A DNA stretch of 64,000 nt, taken from positions 34,282,745 to 34,346,744 of the forward strand of contig CM075102.1 of the NCBI GenBank assembly GCA_037576195.1, in the 5' to 3' direction. Source of the DNA: Phytoseiulus persimilis (taxonomy: Eukaryota; Arthropoda; Arachnida; Mesostigmata; Phytoseiidae). A program made the translations under genes and the position numbers. This document shows, in pieces, positions 39,301 through 54,300 of the stretch (position 1 is the first letter of the stretch; each line of letters starts with the position of its first letter). The notes under the pieces were generated by a model, which did not search any database, had not been told where the DNA came from, and was given only the letters and a program-made list of their open reading frames with translations.

Positions 39301-42300
39301 CGTCGGCGATGACGACGATGGAGGAGCTAAGTTCCGAAGAGTTTTAGGAATCGAGAGAAAAGAAGAAGGAGCTGAATGTTTTCGGGACACGCCTCTCGAA
39401 AAACAGAGTTTTAGTCGTTTTAGAGCTACTGAGGTTTTCAGAGAAAGACCGGTCAGCTCCGCTCGCGCTCAAACTCGTTGGGACCCGCGCTTTGGAACTC
39501 TGTCCAGTTGGTCCGTTTGAAGAATCAGTGCTCAGCGCTCCCTATCTCGCCACCGAAGATCTGCCGCCTCAACGTGGAAAAGAAACGCTGATCGTATTAC
39601 TGGGGGATTTCACTTCGTGGACAACACTCTGGATCGTAAAGTAGGTTTTGAGAGAACGCGTCTTTTATCTGTCAGGAGAAAGTGTCTGAGTGAAGGGAGA
39701 AAAAGAGAGCGTTTCAATTAAAGTGCTCGAGTACTTGACCGTCAAACAGTAACACGACCGGGCAGGAGCGCGCGTGAGCGGGCCCGTCAGCTGGATCGTC
39801 CGATGTCGAGTCATCACGGGGATCTATGCTGCGTCAAGGAGCTCCGGGATCAATCGAATGGTCTTTTCAAGAGCCGCAGCAGCCGTCGATGGAGAAGTTC
39901 CTCTCGAAGCCGTTTTTTTGAGCAGCGTTTCCTGCGTTAATGAGAAAGCTCTGAGACGAAACTCGATTCCAGTAGTTCCGATCCCGCCACTGTTAGAAGA
40001 GTCGGAGCTCAAGCGCGCATTCGAATGATATTCCTCAGACCGCGTCTCGAGGTGATTGAGTGCCGGAGTGCTATCGGAGCAGATTTCCCCGAGGTACACG
40101 CGGAAACGTTCTTGCCTTCACCGATATGCCGCCAGCAAGTGCAATAAATTGTAGCGGGGCGGCGTCGCGTCACTGCAGTCGAGTATCGACTCTACGCCCG
40201 ATGGAGAAAAAAAGGAGCGATCGCTGAAGATGTCCATGTGTCCTTTCTTGTGTGACCCCAACGACCGCGGCGTCGGATGACGATCGTCGTTTAGTATTTT
40301 ACAACTCGGAACTGTTTGAAGTGAGTGCCGCCCCTTCACGGCAGCATTCACGCGGCTGCTGCTAGTGAAGTCCGTACAGTCAGCAGCCACCAAACATGCG
40401 ATACAGTCAGTCAGTGAGTGCGTCAGCCAGGCCGGCCTATTCCTCCGCCTACGCTATCGGTTTGTTGTCCTTTTACGTACGTTCCCACCCTGTCACCGTT
40501 CCTGGCATCGGCCACGACGTCGTTTGTTATGATTTTCGAAAGCGCACCGGGGCTGCTGCTGGCGGGTCTGGATTCCTCGGAGAAGCCTGGGTCCAATCGT
40601 CTCAACGCGGCAGCAAGAGGACAACCGCAAAAAAAAACAGTCTGAGAAGTGTTCCCCTCCTCAGCTCCAAATATTTGGTGGCTTACCTTCCATCATGAAG
40701 GTTCGTCGAGTCGCAGCGCGGTCAATATCGCATAATATTCGCGTCATCTGTATGGGTATACAAATCCCATTCGTTCCGGCAAGACCGACAGGACGTCTGT
40801 CAGCCATGATCCGGTGACAGTCTTGTTCCAGGACATCTTCATATTGGATATCTGCTCGATCGGTGACTCCGGACAAGTTCATCGAATAAGTGCCATCTCG
40901 AAGACGTGGGGAGGCCCTATTAGTGTAGCTGTGGCTTGACCCAAAGCTTAGAAGTCGACGCCAAGAGACGAGGAATTGACAAGGCTTCTTGTTGTCGTGT
41001 TCACTTTGCAAACACGGTTCGATCCTCTTGACAGCTTGAACTTCGGGAGCGATTGGGAAATCATTCCAAATCAACTTCGCTCATTCCTTCAGAATCGGAA
41101 GTCAATGTTGAGACTGAGCTCTGAACACCGGGGAGTTAAACTTGAGTCTCTATCTGGATGGAATCAAACAAAGCGGAGGGTTTCGAGAGGGCACAATTGA
41201 TGGCATTGTAAAGTTACCGCGATTTGACTTTGAGAATGTGCCGCTGCGCCCCTCGGTCGTGATTGAAGCCGCCTCCGATGCGAACTTAAGGGATGAGCCC
41301 ACTGCTTTGCTCTGTGTGTAATTACGTACACTCGCCCAGGCAAATCGTTCGAAGTCACACTCACACACGGTGGGATGTTTGTTTGTACCGATGGAGCTTC
41401 AGGTGTTTGGCCTCCTGTTCAAGCACTGGCGGGGAAACAAGGGTGAATGGGTGAGCGAAACGAGTGAGTAACTAGCGGAGCGGACCAGCGAACGAGAGGA
41501 ATCGGCAGATCCTCCTTTTGGTGACAGAAGTTCCCATGGAACCAACAGGAGAAAAGTACAGATTTCGGTACTCGGCCAAGCGTAAAGAGTAAATGCGTCT
41601 GTAAACAGTGGAAGCCTCCAGACGAACGTCTGCGGTGCCCAACTGCTCTTGGTGGTACGACAGCCATTCGCGATGACAACAAAATCATTCGGTGAGTGTA
41701 TGACCGGATGTTTAAATGGCTCACACGAAATTTGCGATTCTTCTTTCCTCGTCATTTCGTCTTAGTTGTTGTTTGCTCGCCAGCTCGAGATCAGACATCT
41801 AAATCGGAGGGCGGAGCCGTCCGCGATTTCGTACTCGTGCATCATGCAGTTCAGCAGTGGCTTCACATTTGAGCCACATGCTATTGCGCTATCAGGCCAT
41901 CTCCGCTGAAATCATCTGTTTGTGTTTGTGCGCGTCGATCACAGGGTCCCGGTGCTGTTCTTCGGGACTTCAGGTGCCATCGGCGCTCCATGTCGTGTAC
42001 TTGATATTCGTGTCGTTACTTCGGAATCAGGATCGGGTCGACTCCGTAGTAGGTTTCGCTGTTGCCGCGGTCAGATGGGCACTCGTGCCCACCGAGCGAA
42101 CGGTGTGTATCGCTCTCTATCTCGCTTAGAAATTCTGTGGCCGCTTCGTGAAGTCGCCATGATCTCGCAGCTTAGCTATCAGACATAAACAGTCTTTGGC
42201 TGGAGGCGCCTTCTTGTCGTCGTCGTTGTTGCCGTTGCCGCCGCTCCAGTTGAAGCAATGTCGACGACGATGCTGTCTGAAGTTGGTCTCGTCGCACGTT

Positions 42301-45300
42301 TTCTCCGGCGCGCCCTGAATGGGTGCCTGAACGGGCAGGCCGAAAGGCATCGAGTCGATGAGCCTTGCTCGAAGCACGCAGTAGACACCCTAATTAAACG
42401 ATGCTACGATTGGGCAGCCAACTTCGATGAAGTCTAAATGGCCGCTACAATCAAGTGCACGACGACGACGACAGCAACAAATCGAGACACGACAACTTAA
42501 CGATCCGATTAGAAGTAACAACTCACATGAGCAGATGAAGCCCATCGATGAACAGCGCCTGCGTTCAGGGGTGCCGGACAACCGCTCACTCCATCATCGC
42601 TCCCATCGCCGCAATGGATCGTACGCAACTACGGCTATTCTATTGGGTAGAGACGGGAGGGGTCACTAGATACAGTAACGATTCGAGGTTACTGCTGTCA
42701 AACCTTTCTGCGCAACGGCCTGTTGTTTTTGTCGTTCTTGTTGTTTTGTCCGCTCATTTTCCGTTGGCGATTGATGGCTTTCGAAACGGAGAGACGACGA
42801 GCTGGCTCGGTCGACCTGCCGATTGCAGGAGGTCGGGCAAACGAGGAGATTCCGTCGACTCTTGATCGGTACCTCGCAATGCTTTCTCCATTTGACGTTC
42901 TCGGGCGTCGCTCGAGGATATGTGGACGAAGTAGACCATGTGGGACAAGTCCCCCATGTTCCTAACTCTGTGGTTCTGAGAGGAGTGAGCCCTCCACCCA
43001 ACGCAGACAGGGAAAAGCATAATTATGTTCGGACTAGGTGGCATTAAAACAAACGATGTGACTCCACGAGTCTCCAGTCTTCGCTGGTGTGTATAGGTTG
43101 TCTGGAATAATTGAAGATGTGTGTTTACTGTAACCCTGTCGGCCGGGTCTCGCTGAGGAAGATTTGTTTACTCAAGAGGTTTTTGGAAAATGACGAATTA
43201 CCTGACGCTGTTTCGGGATCGCAGCAAAATCCGGCTTCAGCGGGAATTCATAATCCTCTCTCCAAAAACGCGAACGCCTCGGAAACGATGTGAATAAAAA
43301 AACACTCTCCTGGTCTAGCTCGGTCGGGTCAGATAGTGTCAACTAACAGCAGCGAAGCTTACCAAATAAGCGTCGAAGCCGAACTGCATGGATTCTTGGG
43401 AGAATTCTCCGACAAGCTCTCGGAGAACGCATCACCGGCATTATGAATGAAGAAATAAATGCTCCGTTGTTGTTTCGAGCTCTGTGGAATAATCATTGGA
43501 GAGCAGATGTTGATCAGCTGTTACCATGAGCATATGTGGAGCCTGGATGAGCGCTGAGCCTCGACCCGCCTCGTGAGGAAGTGTATCCAATGATCAATGG
43601 CTGAGATTTGTCTCACACTGGGAGCGCTAACTATTCAACAACACTATATCACACGCTGTCCTACCATATTCGATTCACCGCAAAAAACGAGACAGGACAA
43701 CCAGCGTTTCCCAAGAATGCCTGAGCAGTTCCAGACGACTCCGGTTCTCAGCTGTTTCCGATCCTTCGAAGTCCTTCCTCCGTAGATCGCATCGTTTCCC
43801 CGCTTTCGTTTGTACAGCTAATATCAATAGGTCGTTAAGTCTAACAGGCTTTCCGCACTAGAAGTCTAAGGCTATGAGCTCGTGTGCATTACGCAATTCT
43901 CAAGGGGATCTTGATCGAGAGATTGTCAAGGAGATCCCATTTTCTCTCCTGTGAAATGATCATGTGGACAGAGGACAGTTCGGTTGCTGACTTCAGCCTG
44001 AGGTTTGACTTTTTCATCTTCAGCTCGCGCATCGACATTTTATCTTCGAGAGTCGACTCATCCATTCTCTCCCGGATTTCAAATGTTCTCCGCCTGAGAA
44101 CAGGTACACCATTTTCTGAAACAGTGACCGAATCGGGAGTTTGGGTTCGCGGTACCGATCGGTAGGACCTACTCATAGCTGTGAAGCTCTCCTTCCTCCG
44201 AAATGTATGACCTTTCAAAGTTGGCCTGTTTGCCTTGGCGGAGCCCAAAGGTCAACCGGACATTCGAAGAAGTTTACAGAGCTATAGTGTAGGAGTGAAT
44301 TCGATGTGTTTGGATGGCGAACACAATGCCGTTCGTTAGAGCGGACATTGACGTACGACGGACAATACCAGATGGTTGTCTCCTATGTACGAGATGCTTG
44401 CCCGTTGCGTGCATTCGGACTCTTGCTTTCCGACATTTTGTGATTAGGTTGGGCCTCTCCTCCCTCCAGCGACCGCTCTTACGTTTCTCGTGGATGGATG
44501 GCGCACCGTCTGGAATTCTTTTGTGTTGTCTAGGTGGCGGAAAGCAATATTCGACCTACTTTCCTGGCGCCAATCGTGGAAACGAACCCGACAACCCACT
44601 GCGGTTCTGCATAGGGATGCACTCCCCTGTCATATTAGGAAAGGTGATGTTGCATCTGAGGCGACTCAGAGAATATCGAACGAGTCAGAGGACCTTGAGG
44701 AGATTTTTTTCAGCCGACTACAAAAGGATAGGGCTCGAGAAATCTCGTCGAACACGTGGATGACTTGGAGCTCGCTTTTGGAGTCCTATCCGTGCAGGTT
44801 CACTGATTGGCTGGGAGTGATTATCATTCGGTTTGGTGCTCGCGCAGGAATTGCTCAAGAAGTTGGGTCGTCGTCACTGTTGGTTCCAAAGTTCTTTCCC
44901 CCACCGCCCAGCATTGTTCTCCTCACATTGTTCCTCGAACGTCCGAGTTCAGAAGTCCCTACGGAGCATTTAACTTGCAGCACCTATAAGATTTTGTCGG
45001 TCAGTCAGTCTGCCTTTGGTCGAAACGTCGGTCTGCTCGTCTGTAGTAAATTTTACGACCTAACCGCACTTGGGCCTCCTCACGGCGACAGCATCTGTTG
45101 AATTGTGATTTGGGGAAAGTGGAACCACCGAGTGGGCTGTCTGGAACAAATGCCACACTGTGGAGAAATCATTTGGGTCACGATGCTGTATTACATGATC
45201 GACTCAGGCAGCTCGGAGCCGATCAGGGAGAGCAGCGCTCGATTCTCTGTCGCAGCCCCGCACTCCAAATGTGCTCAAAGAAGTGTGGATGCCGCAAGTT

Positions 45301-48300
45301 GCAGAGATACGAGGGTTGTTGTCGTGAGCGGTGACCTGCACTGATGTTGAACTCATCTACGTCTCGCTCTTCACTCGACTAGGCGGTCGATCGAACGCTA
45401 TCGACCGTGCCCCATTCGACGTTCTTGAAAGCACTCTATGGAAGAGTTTCGCTCTCAAACGAAAAGCAAAACTCCGCTGTCGCTCGAAGCCAGTCATATC
45501 GGGAGCCGTTCTCTCCGCAATCACCGATGATCCGACTCGTCATCGATGGTGCCCGCCATGGGCGTGAAACTCATTCATTGTGTGCCATGTATTGCTCCGT
45601 GGTGCCGAATCTTTCCGAAGAGAGATCATACCCAAACGGGAGAGTGTACCAGGGTGGTAAAGAGTTTCGTCTCCATTTTCCTCGATCTCTGTCCGGTGCC
45701 AAACGGGTGACACAACCGGGACCTTGAGACGCTCTTTTAGAGGCCGCGTCAGATCATTCGATACTTTTGAGGTCAGTCACCTCGAGCATTTTCCGGCACC
45801 TAGCATGCTCGTTCTGCCACGAAACTCGCGCTCTGACCCGTCGAATCGCTGTCGTGTGGAATCAGGAATCTATGGGAAGAAAGGATTAAGATCATTCGGA
45901 ACCTCCGGAAACTCATTCGCATCGTGTACCGCGTCTCCGCATTGTTGAGATACTTTCCCGGTTGGTCATCTTTCTTTTAGGTTGCTATGAAGTCATGATG
46001 ATGTCATTCGCGCGAATCGATGTTGAATGTATCAATTTCAAATGAAGAATTCGTTGAGAAAATTGCTTCGAAAAAACGTTCCTCGGTATCGGCTCTTAGC
46101 CCGGAGTACCCTCTATGGCGTCGAGAACGATAAAGTCGAACCTCCCATATCTGTAAACCCCTGCGGCCTCTCCGTGTGCTTGATGACAGAAAGAGTGATG
46201 GCCAAGAGACGCCGACTAGTAGATGAGAATTAATTGGGAACGCGCCGCTATCCCCTTCTCCTCTTCTGTTTGGATTTGCATATTATCCGTCGTCTCGCCG
46301 ATAAGTGTTTCAGTTTTTCGCTGCTCGATCTTTGACACCGGCTCTCATCTTCTCAATGATGCTTTAAGTAAGGCTGCTCTTACTGCAGACGGGGAACCGC
46401 TCTGTGAGCTCTCGGAGAAGGTTTAGCCTCTGCTAACGGATCGCTGCTTGCTAAATGGAGCAACAAAGTGCTCCGGTCTGCTGCCATAACTCTCCGATTT
46501 GTATGCTGCTTACTTACGGGGCTTAGGTTGCGAACCGTTTTTGACATTGACCCCTTTGCGAAATCAGCTCTTATGCAGAGCACGGCCTAGTCTCCTTTGG
46601 AGCGGCAACCGTCGGAGAGAACACGAAGTTTCTAATAAATTGAGAAGCGTGTGGATTTACTCTCGCATTGATACGCGTCGCGGAAAGCGAGCTGACAAAG
46701 GAATACGCCGTATTTGGTCGTGAATCACTGTGAAGCGCTGACGGCAGCCTTGGAAAGTGCGAAGTGGTCGCTTTCACGCGAGTCGATACAATGCACAACT
46801 AAATTTGGTCCGAGACAGTCCAAAAGCGATGATTGAAGTCCACCGTTCACTTTGTTGTTCTGACACACTTCGACCGCGCTCCCTTATTCGTGAACCCGTA
46901 GAAACGGGTGCTCCGCTCGACTCCTGTGACTTCGTGGCAACCTCCGTTGGCTAACGGGAGATTCTCGAGGAGAAGCTATGCCTGGCGGTATGCTTTGCGG
47001 TTCGGAATTTCCTCTGGCCCGAGGAAATGGGAGAGGCGGGCAGTCTGAGGCCGCAGGTATTTACGAGTGAGACTCCAATTACGACTTTCACTCCTACCTT
47101 CACATTCTCTTCGTCCATCCACCCCTCCCTCCTATCGAACTTCCACCTCGATTCTCCATTCATGACTCAGTCTTGGTGGTTCAGCGCTTCACGAGCTACC
47201 GGGTGCATCCAGTCAGTTTGTGCGACAGGGAGTCTGCCGGTCAGTAAGCTGGCCGCTGTTTATAGTCGACTTGCTTTTCATTCGAGTGAGAAGAGGGATC
47301 ACTCCCGACGATCATTCACTCGTAGATATTCGATTCGCTCGAGATATTTCTTCGAGATTCGGTTTCTGCTGCTATTGAGACAAGACTGCTGGAAGGAAGG
47401 TTCGAGGCGCTGACCGCGACCGCTCCCGAGACTAAAACCGCAGAGAATAACGATCGTACGAATGGACGGACGGTCAAACTGTGACATTTCTGTGGTTTGA
47501 CGTTTTCAAACCGGGAAACGGAGAAGAATCGCACCGCTCTCGAGGGAATCTCTATTCCATACATCCTTTCCGACACTCTGTTGCTCGGGTTTCGAGATAA
47601 TGGGTTTGGATTTGCGGAATTCACACGAATAGCGGGAAGTAGCGAGAAGAGTCGCCGCAACGCGCCGATGTGCGTCGGAGTGCGATGCCCGTCTCCGACC
47701 CACCCAAAGACTCGGATCCTGGGGGTCACAAAGGAGTTAGCGCGCGCAGGAAATGTGAACATCGGTCTTCGTTCGCCGGCAGTTGTGCGATGAAGCCGAT
47801 GATTTCCTCTGGGAGGGGCGGGCGGCGGATCTTTGAAGGCTTCGTCGGAGGCAACCGCTGCGGGATTGCAAGGCGGTTGGCCGGGACGCGAAGAGCGAAC
47901 TCGTAGGGGTAATGAAGACCCGGACCCCTGGGATGGATGCGGAGGTGATGTATGGGGACAGCTCAAGCTGAGAGCTCGTTCGCCGCTGCACAGGAAGAGA
48001 TAATACGATAAGCGATTACATCACGCGGTTCGATATTGCAATCGAATAACTGCGGGTCCTGCTGAGCGTCGAATGAACTCTGTTTCGTCATGCCGGGATC
48101 AGTGAAACAAAAAGTACAGCAGTGTTCCGCTATGCGGGCGAATCGAGCGAGCTGGCCTCGTGTGCGGCAAACAACCGAGGTCGCCAATAAACACTCTCCG
48201 GGGTCCGGCAACGCGCTTTTCTCGATGTCTGCCAGCTTCAACTATCATGGACAGCCGCCAGCAACGACTTCTCGGCTCCTCGCGGGAGAGAACGAAGGAA

Positions 48301-51300
48301 GAAAGATGGAACATGTTCATTGAGCACAGTTTCAAGCTATTCCGCTGTTTCCGCCGTGGGCTGTCGAGTGTCGAGTGAATCTCGACTCTGGAAGCCGCGC
48401 TCTCAAGCTGGGGCCCACGGGACAAAACGGATCGTCGCCGCCGCCACATTCAAGAGGGCATCCATAGTCACCGTTGGCGGTATTGTTGCTGTGAGATGCG
48501 AACGAGAGAAAGGAGACAACCAACTAATATTGAAGCCTTGGTGTTCCGCTGAGTCAGAATGCATTTGTCAATTATGGTCACCGACTTGACAACCTCGGTG
48601 GCGACGGGATCAGTCACGGCCCCGGCCGTCAGACTTCCTCCCATGGTCAGATAAAGTCTCGGGCGAGTTACGCCGTTGGAGGACGTGCGGCGGAGTGCCG
48701 GATTATCCTGCCGAAAATTCCCTCATCGCCCTCAGAAGGTTGGAGCACGAGACTTCGAGCATAGCAGAGCTTCCTGAATTCCAGGTGGAGCAGATGAATG
48801 AAACTCCGGCTGTCTAGTTTTTCCTATAGAGTATCAGAGCCCCACCTTGATCGGAGGAAGCTTCCTATCTCGATAAGAGCGCAGCGAAGGGCAGCGGAGA
48901 ATAACGAGGTCACAACAGGCGACAACTAGAGGGGTCAGCAGGATTTATCTTCGTCACGATAAGTCCACTTGACTAGAACCGGGTGTGAACGCGCGATCGA
49001 TATGGTCGAACACCAACAAAATCCGGCCACGAGGCCGCGAATGGGCAAGGCATGATGAGGGTGTCGTAATCGGCCGTATCGTATCAACATAAAAGCACCC
49101 GTCATCACGAGCTGCTCTGAAAGCGGAATTGCCTCGCGCACCTCGGAGCTCCGAGTCTCCCCGTATCCTTGTGTTACCCTCGCTGTTCGCATCTCCCGAT
49201 TTCACAGGTTTTGGCGAGACATTGTCTGCGAACGATGCTGGTGGCCGCTCGCAGTAGAGGTGCGAAATTCTCTCGGACGAATGTGCTGATATTGTCAAAC
49301 GAAGGCGTCGAGTCCTGAAATGACTGATGGGTTTGTGAAACAAGTTTTCAGCTGTTCGGCCCTGTCCGCGCCGCTCTAACCCTACCGCGTTTCGAGGGCG
49401 GAACGGTTCGACGAGAAGGTCCGACGGATTTCACGAAGCGATCTCTAACTGCTACTCCGGAAGGGTTCCCTTCCCGCGAGCTTAGTGTGGAACTTGTAAC
49501 GCATGCCGATGCGGGATCATGCCCTCCACGATCCGTGCGCGGCTTTTGACGAAGAGATTCTTGTTTGCGAATCATCGAGCAATCAATCTGGTTAACGACC
49601 TGATTCCTTCTTGATCACGACGGGACGAGGAACACTTACGAGATTCTCGAGATGCGGGTCGAGCCTCTCATCGCCTGTTGATCGAGCTGTGGTTACTGGA
49701 TCGGTCAGGTGACCGACCGGAGTTCGGCCGGTTGGCGGTTTCTCCGCTACAGTTATGATCATGGTGAACGCTGAACGGCTCAACATGCGGTGTTGGCCTC
49801 TCGATGAAGATTCCCAACCTGAAGAAAGCGGTTTACAGTTGCCAGCCACCTTGCCGGCAACCACTCGATCACACCTCGACTGCCGACGCAGCTCCTCTTT
49901 GTTGCCAACGACGGAGAAGCACCAAGTCGGCACCATGAGAGCCAGGACACCCCCACGTAGAACAACGCCTACTCGAGAGCTAGCTGTTCAGTCATCTGTT
50001 TATCCACGAGTCTCGGAGGACAGACAGCGCGTCTCCATGTGTTCGGAATGGGACGTTCGCGCGTTCGAATGTTATGAAGGAGGTGACATCAACTCGGATC
50101 TCCGAGCGACTACACCCCGCGCACATTTCGCCGTGTTATCTTTTTGCCTACATGTCGATCGAGACACTCTCAGATCCGGACGGGACGAACCAGAGGACGA
50201 GAAAGGAGCCGCGAGGAAATGTTTTGGTGGCGCAGATCCGTTACTACAGCACGCTCCGGAATCCCTAGAGCATTATCGTGTCATGAAAACTGCGTCACAT
50301 GAGAGGCCTGCCTTCTCCTGCGTTCTTCCAGCCGACAATGAGCCAGACGGGCTGGGACAAACGCATTAGACCATTCCAACCCAACCGAGCTATGAACTCT
50401 GGAAGCTCCCTTCTGAATCTCTCCGGTGCACTGTGTAATCGACTGCGATACTTCGTTCTGCGATTCTCGGCACTCCTTGATGATTCTCGCAGACAGTTTT
50501 GAGTACGCGTATCAGATCCCTGCCGAATATCCGACTGCCGAGCATTCGTAGCGATATGTCTCAAAGATGACGAAGAGAAAACGGAGGAGACTTCGAAACG
50601 GAAACGTTGTCCCAGATGGCGTGCTGAGACCCGGAAGAGCAAGCCGCGATTCGGTCGAGTGTTTTGCGTATGAGCAGACTCCAGCGTCAACTCTGACGGG
50701 AGACGTCGCTGTCCACGCGTCCATTCGACATTGATTTCAGAGCGACACCAGCGAGCTTTCCATGAAGGTTCTCGACTTGTAGACATAGTTATGAAACAGA
50801 TAGACTCATTCGGTCAGCTCAACATCGATGAGTTTGGAGGTTGATTGGAATTCACGGGCGATGTATAGAATGGGGAGCAGCGGAAAGTTTCGCCGCATCT
50901 TGTTCCAAATCCTGCCATGTTTCGGAATGCTGGCGGAGTCACGCCTCCGCATTGAATTTCCATTGACGGAATATACGCGTGGTCGTCGGCAGCAGTCCAT
51001 TTGAGAATTAAGAAAAGCGAGAAGGAGAGTCTACGCAAGCAAGCCGTAGAAAGCCATCCGCTGAATGGTGGTGTGAGTGTCTGAATGAATCATGATTCAA
51101 TGATTCCGAAAAAGAAAAGCCACGCCGAGGTCTGGCTGCAATCTACATGCGAACAAGGGGCGACTATTTTCTACGTTCATTCACGGACTTCACTCCCATC
51201 CTGCTTCGATTCTTTTGTCCGGGATCGGTTGATTTTGAGCCGACGAAGTCCGTGGACTGGCGTTTTGGCCGGCGGCATGCGCCGACCTATCGTGGTCGAT

Positions 51301-54300
51301 TCGTTGCATGCGGCCCATTGATTCCGAGAATCTTTTGACAATGTCAAGGCTAGGACAGTGGGAAACCCATCAATCAAAGATGAACCATCGGAAGTTCTGG
51401 TTCTCATCCGCTGGCTCTGTGTTCCGATTTGTTGGAAGGAGTTATCATTAACCATGATCAGCTCCTTCAAGCGTCAGCTTCTCGGCGAGCAGTTCGCTGA
51501 CACCTTGTCGGGACGCCGAACGGGGAAACGGGCACGAAAGTTGAAAGAGGAATCCATGAATGAAAAACACCCACCGAGAACCTCGAAAGGCCGCTGAAAC
51601 AAGAGTGTGAATACGGGCGATCCAGCGTCATCCAAATTATACTTTGACGCAGTCGTGGTGGCGTTAGCATTGTCGCTGTCCGCGTAGAAACTACTCGTAG
51701 AAATCTGGGTCAGCTCTGAAGACGGAGGCCGACTAGTTCCGATGGCAAACAGGCTGGCGGCACCGAGGAAGTGGCTCTGAAAGCGATTCATCCTCCGAGT
51801 TTCTCGAGACGCTCCGTTGAAGAGACCCGTTTGCCGGGCAAACCTCTCCCCATGGGCAACCCGAGGACGATAGCTTCAAATTCCGATGCCCGAATCAAAG
51901 ATTCGCTCTGTGTGTGCGTTGGTGGAGGAGTCGAGGAGAAAGCTGAACTCAACGAGGACCATTTGTTCGAGGTTTCAGTTTTTCGGCGTTAATTCGACAC
52001 AACTCCACTGCTTGGTTGGTGTGAGTTGGATGAACGGATCACGATGATCGCCGTATCCCCCCTCCCTCCCCTTTCAGGTGGACGTGCGTGAGTTGATTCC
52101 TTGAGAGCTCTCATTCCTCTCGTGATTGCTGTCACTCCGGTTGAGTGTTCTCCATGGTCTCGGATGGACCTCGAGCAATCAGACAGAGGAGACTCATAGG
52201 GCTGATAAAAATGATTTCGGGACTCCAACTTCTCGAGTACTTCTCGAGCGTGACCACGACAGGCGGCGACGGCGTCTGCCTTCCCATCCGTTGGGTGGTT
52301 TCGGGCTCGCCGAGTGTTTGTATACTAAGTAAATGCAAATCAGCTCCACCCAAAGTCTGACGACGTCGACAGAGATTCATTTGGCGTATGGGCCGGCAGC
52401 TAACCACCGTGAGAGACACTGACGGCCATGAGGACGCACGGCTGAGTGACCGAGGGAAAATGAGTGGAATCGAGCTTGAGACCCGCATGGTTAGGTATTC
52501 AGAAGAAGAGTAGTATGTTTAATTTGAGGTGTGGTCAATAAGCAGGGTTGTTCAACGACAGCGGGTGGTCCGGACTGAATCGGGGGCTCTTCTGCTCAAT
52601 GCATCCCGCTCCTCGTCGGCCTCTTCCAGGATTGAGGTGAAACTGCCGAGAGATTCCTCGAGAACCCTTTGCACACGGCGGAGACGATCGAGACTCGGCG
52701 GCATCCTCCCGCCCTGATAGTCCACTATGAAGAATAACAATCCGATGAGGGAATCATCGAGAACAGAAATCACTCCGTTCCGTGATCGAGATGCTCGAGA
52801 CACTTATTCGGCAAACTGGGAGCTCACATGGCATGGCTCTCTTCGGACGATCCCATATGTGGGAGCCCTGATGCCTCGTTGTTCGGGCTCGATTCCCAGC
52901 GTGTCGGGTATCATTCGGCCTCCGTGCGGAGTCCTTTCGCAGTTTACGCGTTAGCCCGAAACTTCTCGAATAGCGGTAGATCTTCCTTCAGCCGACGGTG
53001 CCGTATTTAAATGGTCCGATGAGCGCATCTTATGACCGTTCTGGTGTCAATCAAAGAGAACTCCGGAGCAACAGCGGGTCCGATCTTTGTGTCGAGCTAA
53101 TCCCTTGTGTGAATGGCATGCCAATTTATTCGTTGTGACACGTGCTCCGAGAGGCGCTCCATTCTACGCGGAACGATCGTCAGCAGCAGCACCGCCGCCG
53201 CGTCGTTGACGCTGCCACCGTTCCCAACGTTGCTGCCGTCGATCTTTTTAAACACCATCATCTACGGGGCGGCAGCGAAATTTCTGATGCCGTCTCAAGA
53301 CCTAGTTCCTTCCGACGCCTGGTTGGACGCGCACTCGCTGGCCTGACTCAGTTTACATTACCGCCTCGAATCGGGAAAACGCCGCACTAGGTCAGGTAGC
53401 TAAACAACTTCCACCAGAAGCCGCGATCACGAGAACAGCGCTCACTGGAGAAATTCGATATTGATCACGGCGATATCTGATAGATCGAGAAGAACTCACT
53501 CTGAGGAACCCCTCCTGGTCCTCAGTGCCGGGTGAGCGGGTGGAAGCGACGGCAGAACGCGGAGAATGGTGGCCGAGTCCCAACTCGATGTTTCGAGAGA
53601 TGCTCGACTCGCAGGAGATCGTCTGAATGCGGTCGACAGTACTAATGAATACGTTATTGAACGCAGTTTATGAAACGCTTTTCACGATGGACCGGAGGCC
53701 CCGACGACGATTTTGTTGCTCGTCAGTGGCGTATTTTTGATTCTTTTTTCACACTTTTGTTGAACTAAGGCCCCTTGTCGGGAACGCGTAGAGGGAGGGG
53801 GTGGAGGAGGCCTTTTCACGCGAACGCCCTGACCAACTATTGCAGAGTTGATGAAGCCTTGGGTATGGCCGCTTTTTTTTTCAGCTCGACTCGGAGAGGA
53901 GTCTGCCGACACCCTCGGAGCTTAACCGGGTGATTCTCGATGGACGAAATTCGAGTCCATGGAGACGTGCTTGCTGTTGTCGTTGTTGCTCTCAGCAATT
54001 CCAGAATATCTCCCGAGTGGTGAGAAGAAGCTACTCGAGGTGTATCTCTTCACTTCATTCCAATTGGCTCTGACAGCGAACGCTGTTAGTTTCGGATGTG
54101 AAGATGGAGCGAACGACCATGAGACCAGTCTATCTTTGACTCACCGTCTCTGAAATGTCGCTCACGTGTTTGAGTGCCGATTCGGGGCGTCATCCGAAAT
54201 CGCCCGGCAGCATGGAGCATTCAGCATCTCTCCGAAGGTTGAATTCGCTGGAAGTTATCAATGGCTTCGAGGTCTTTGTTCAGCCTGACGGACCGTGTCA

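Noticed and set aside
47316..47966. A 216-codon open frame on the minus strand
   Set aside because: Ser/Arg/Pro-rich with no homology, and plus-strand frames overlap it fully.
49755..50369. A 204-codon open frame on the plus strand
   Set aside because: Composition is Arg/Ser/Pro-heavy, with no recognisable motif and open frames on the opposite strand. I could not separate it from chance.
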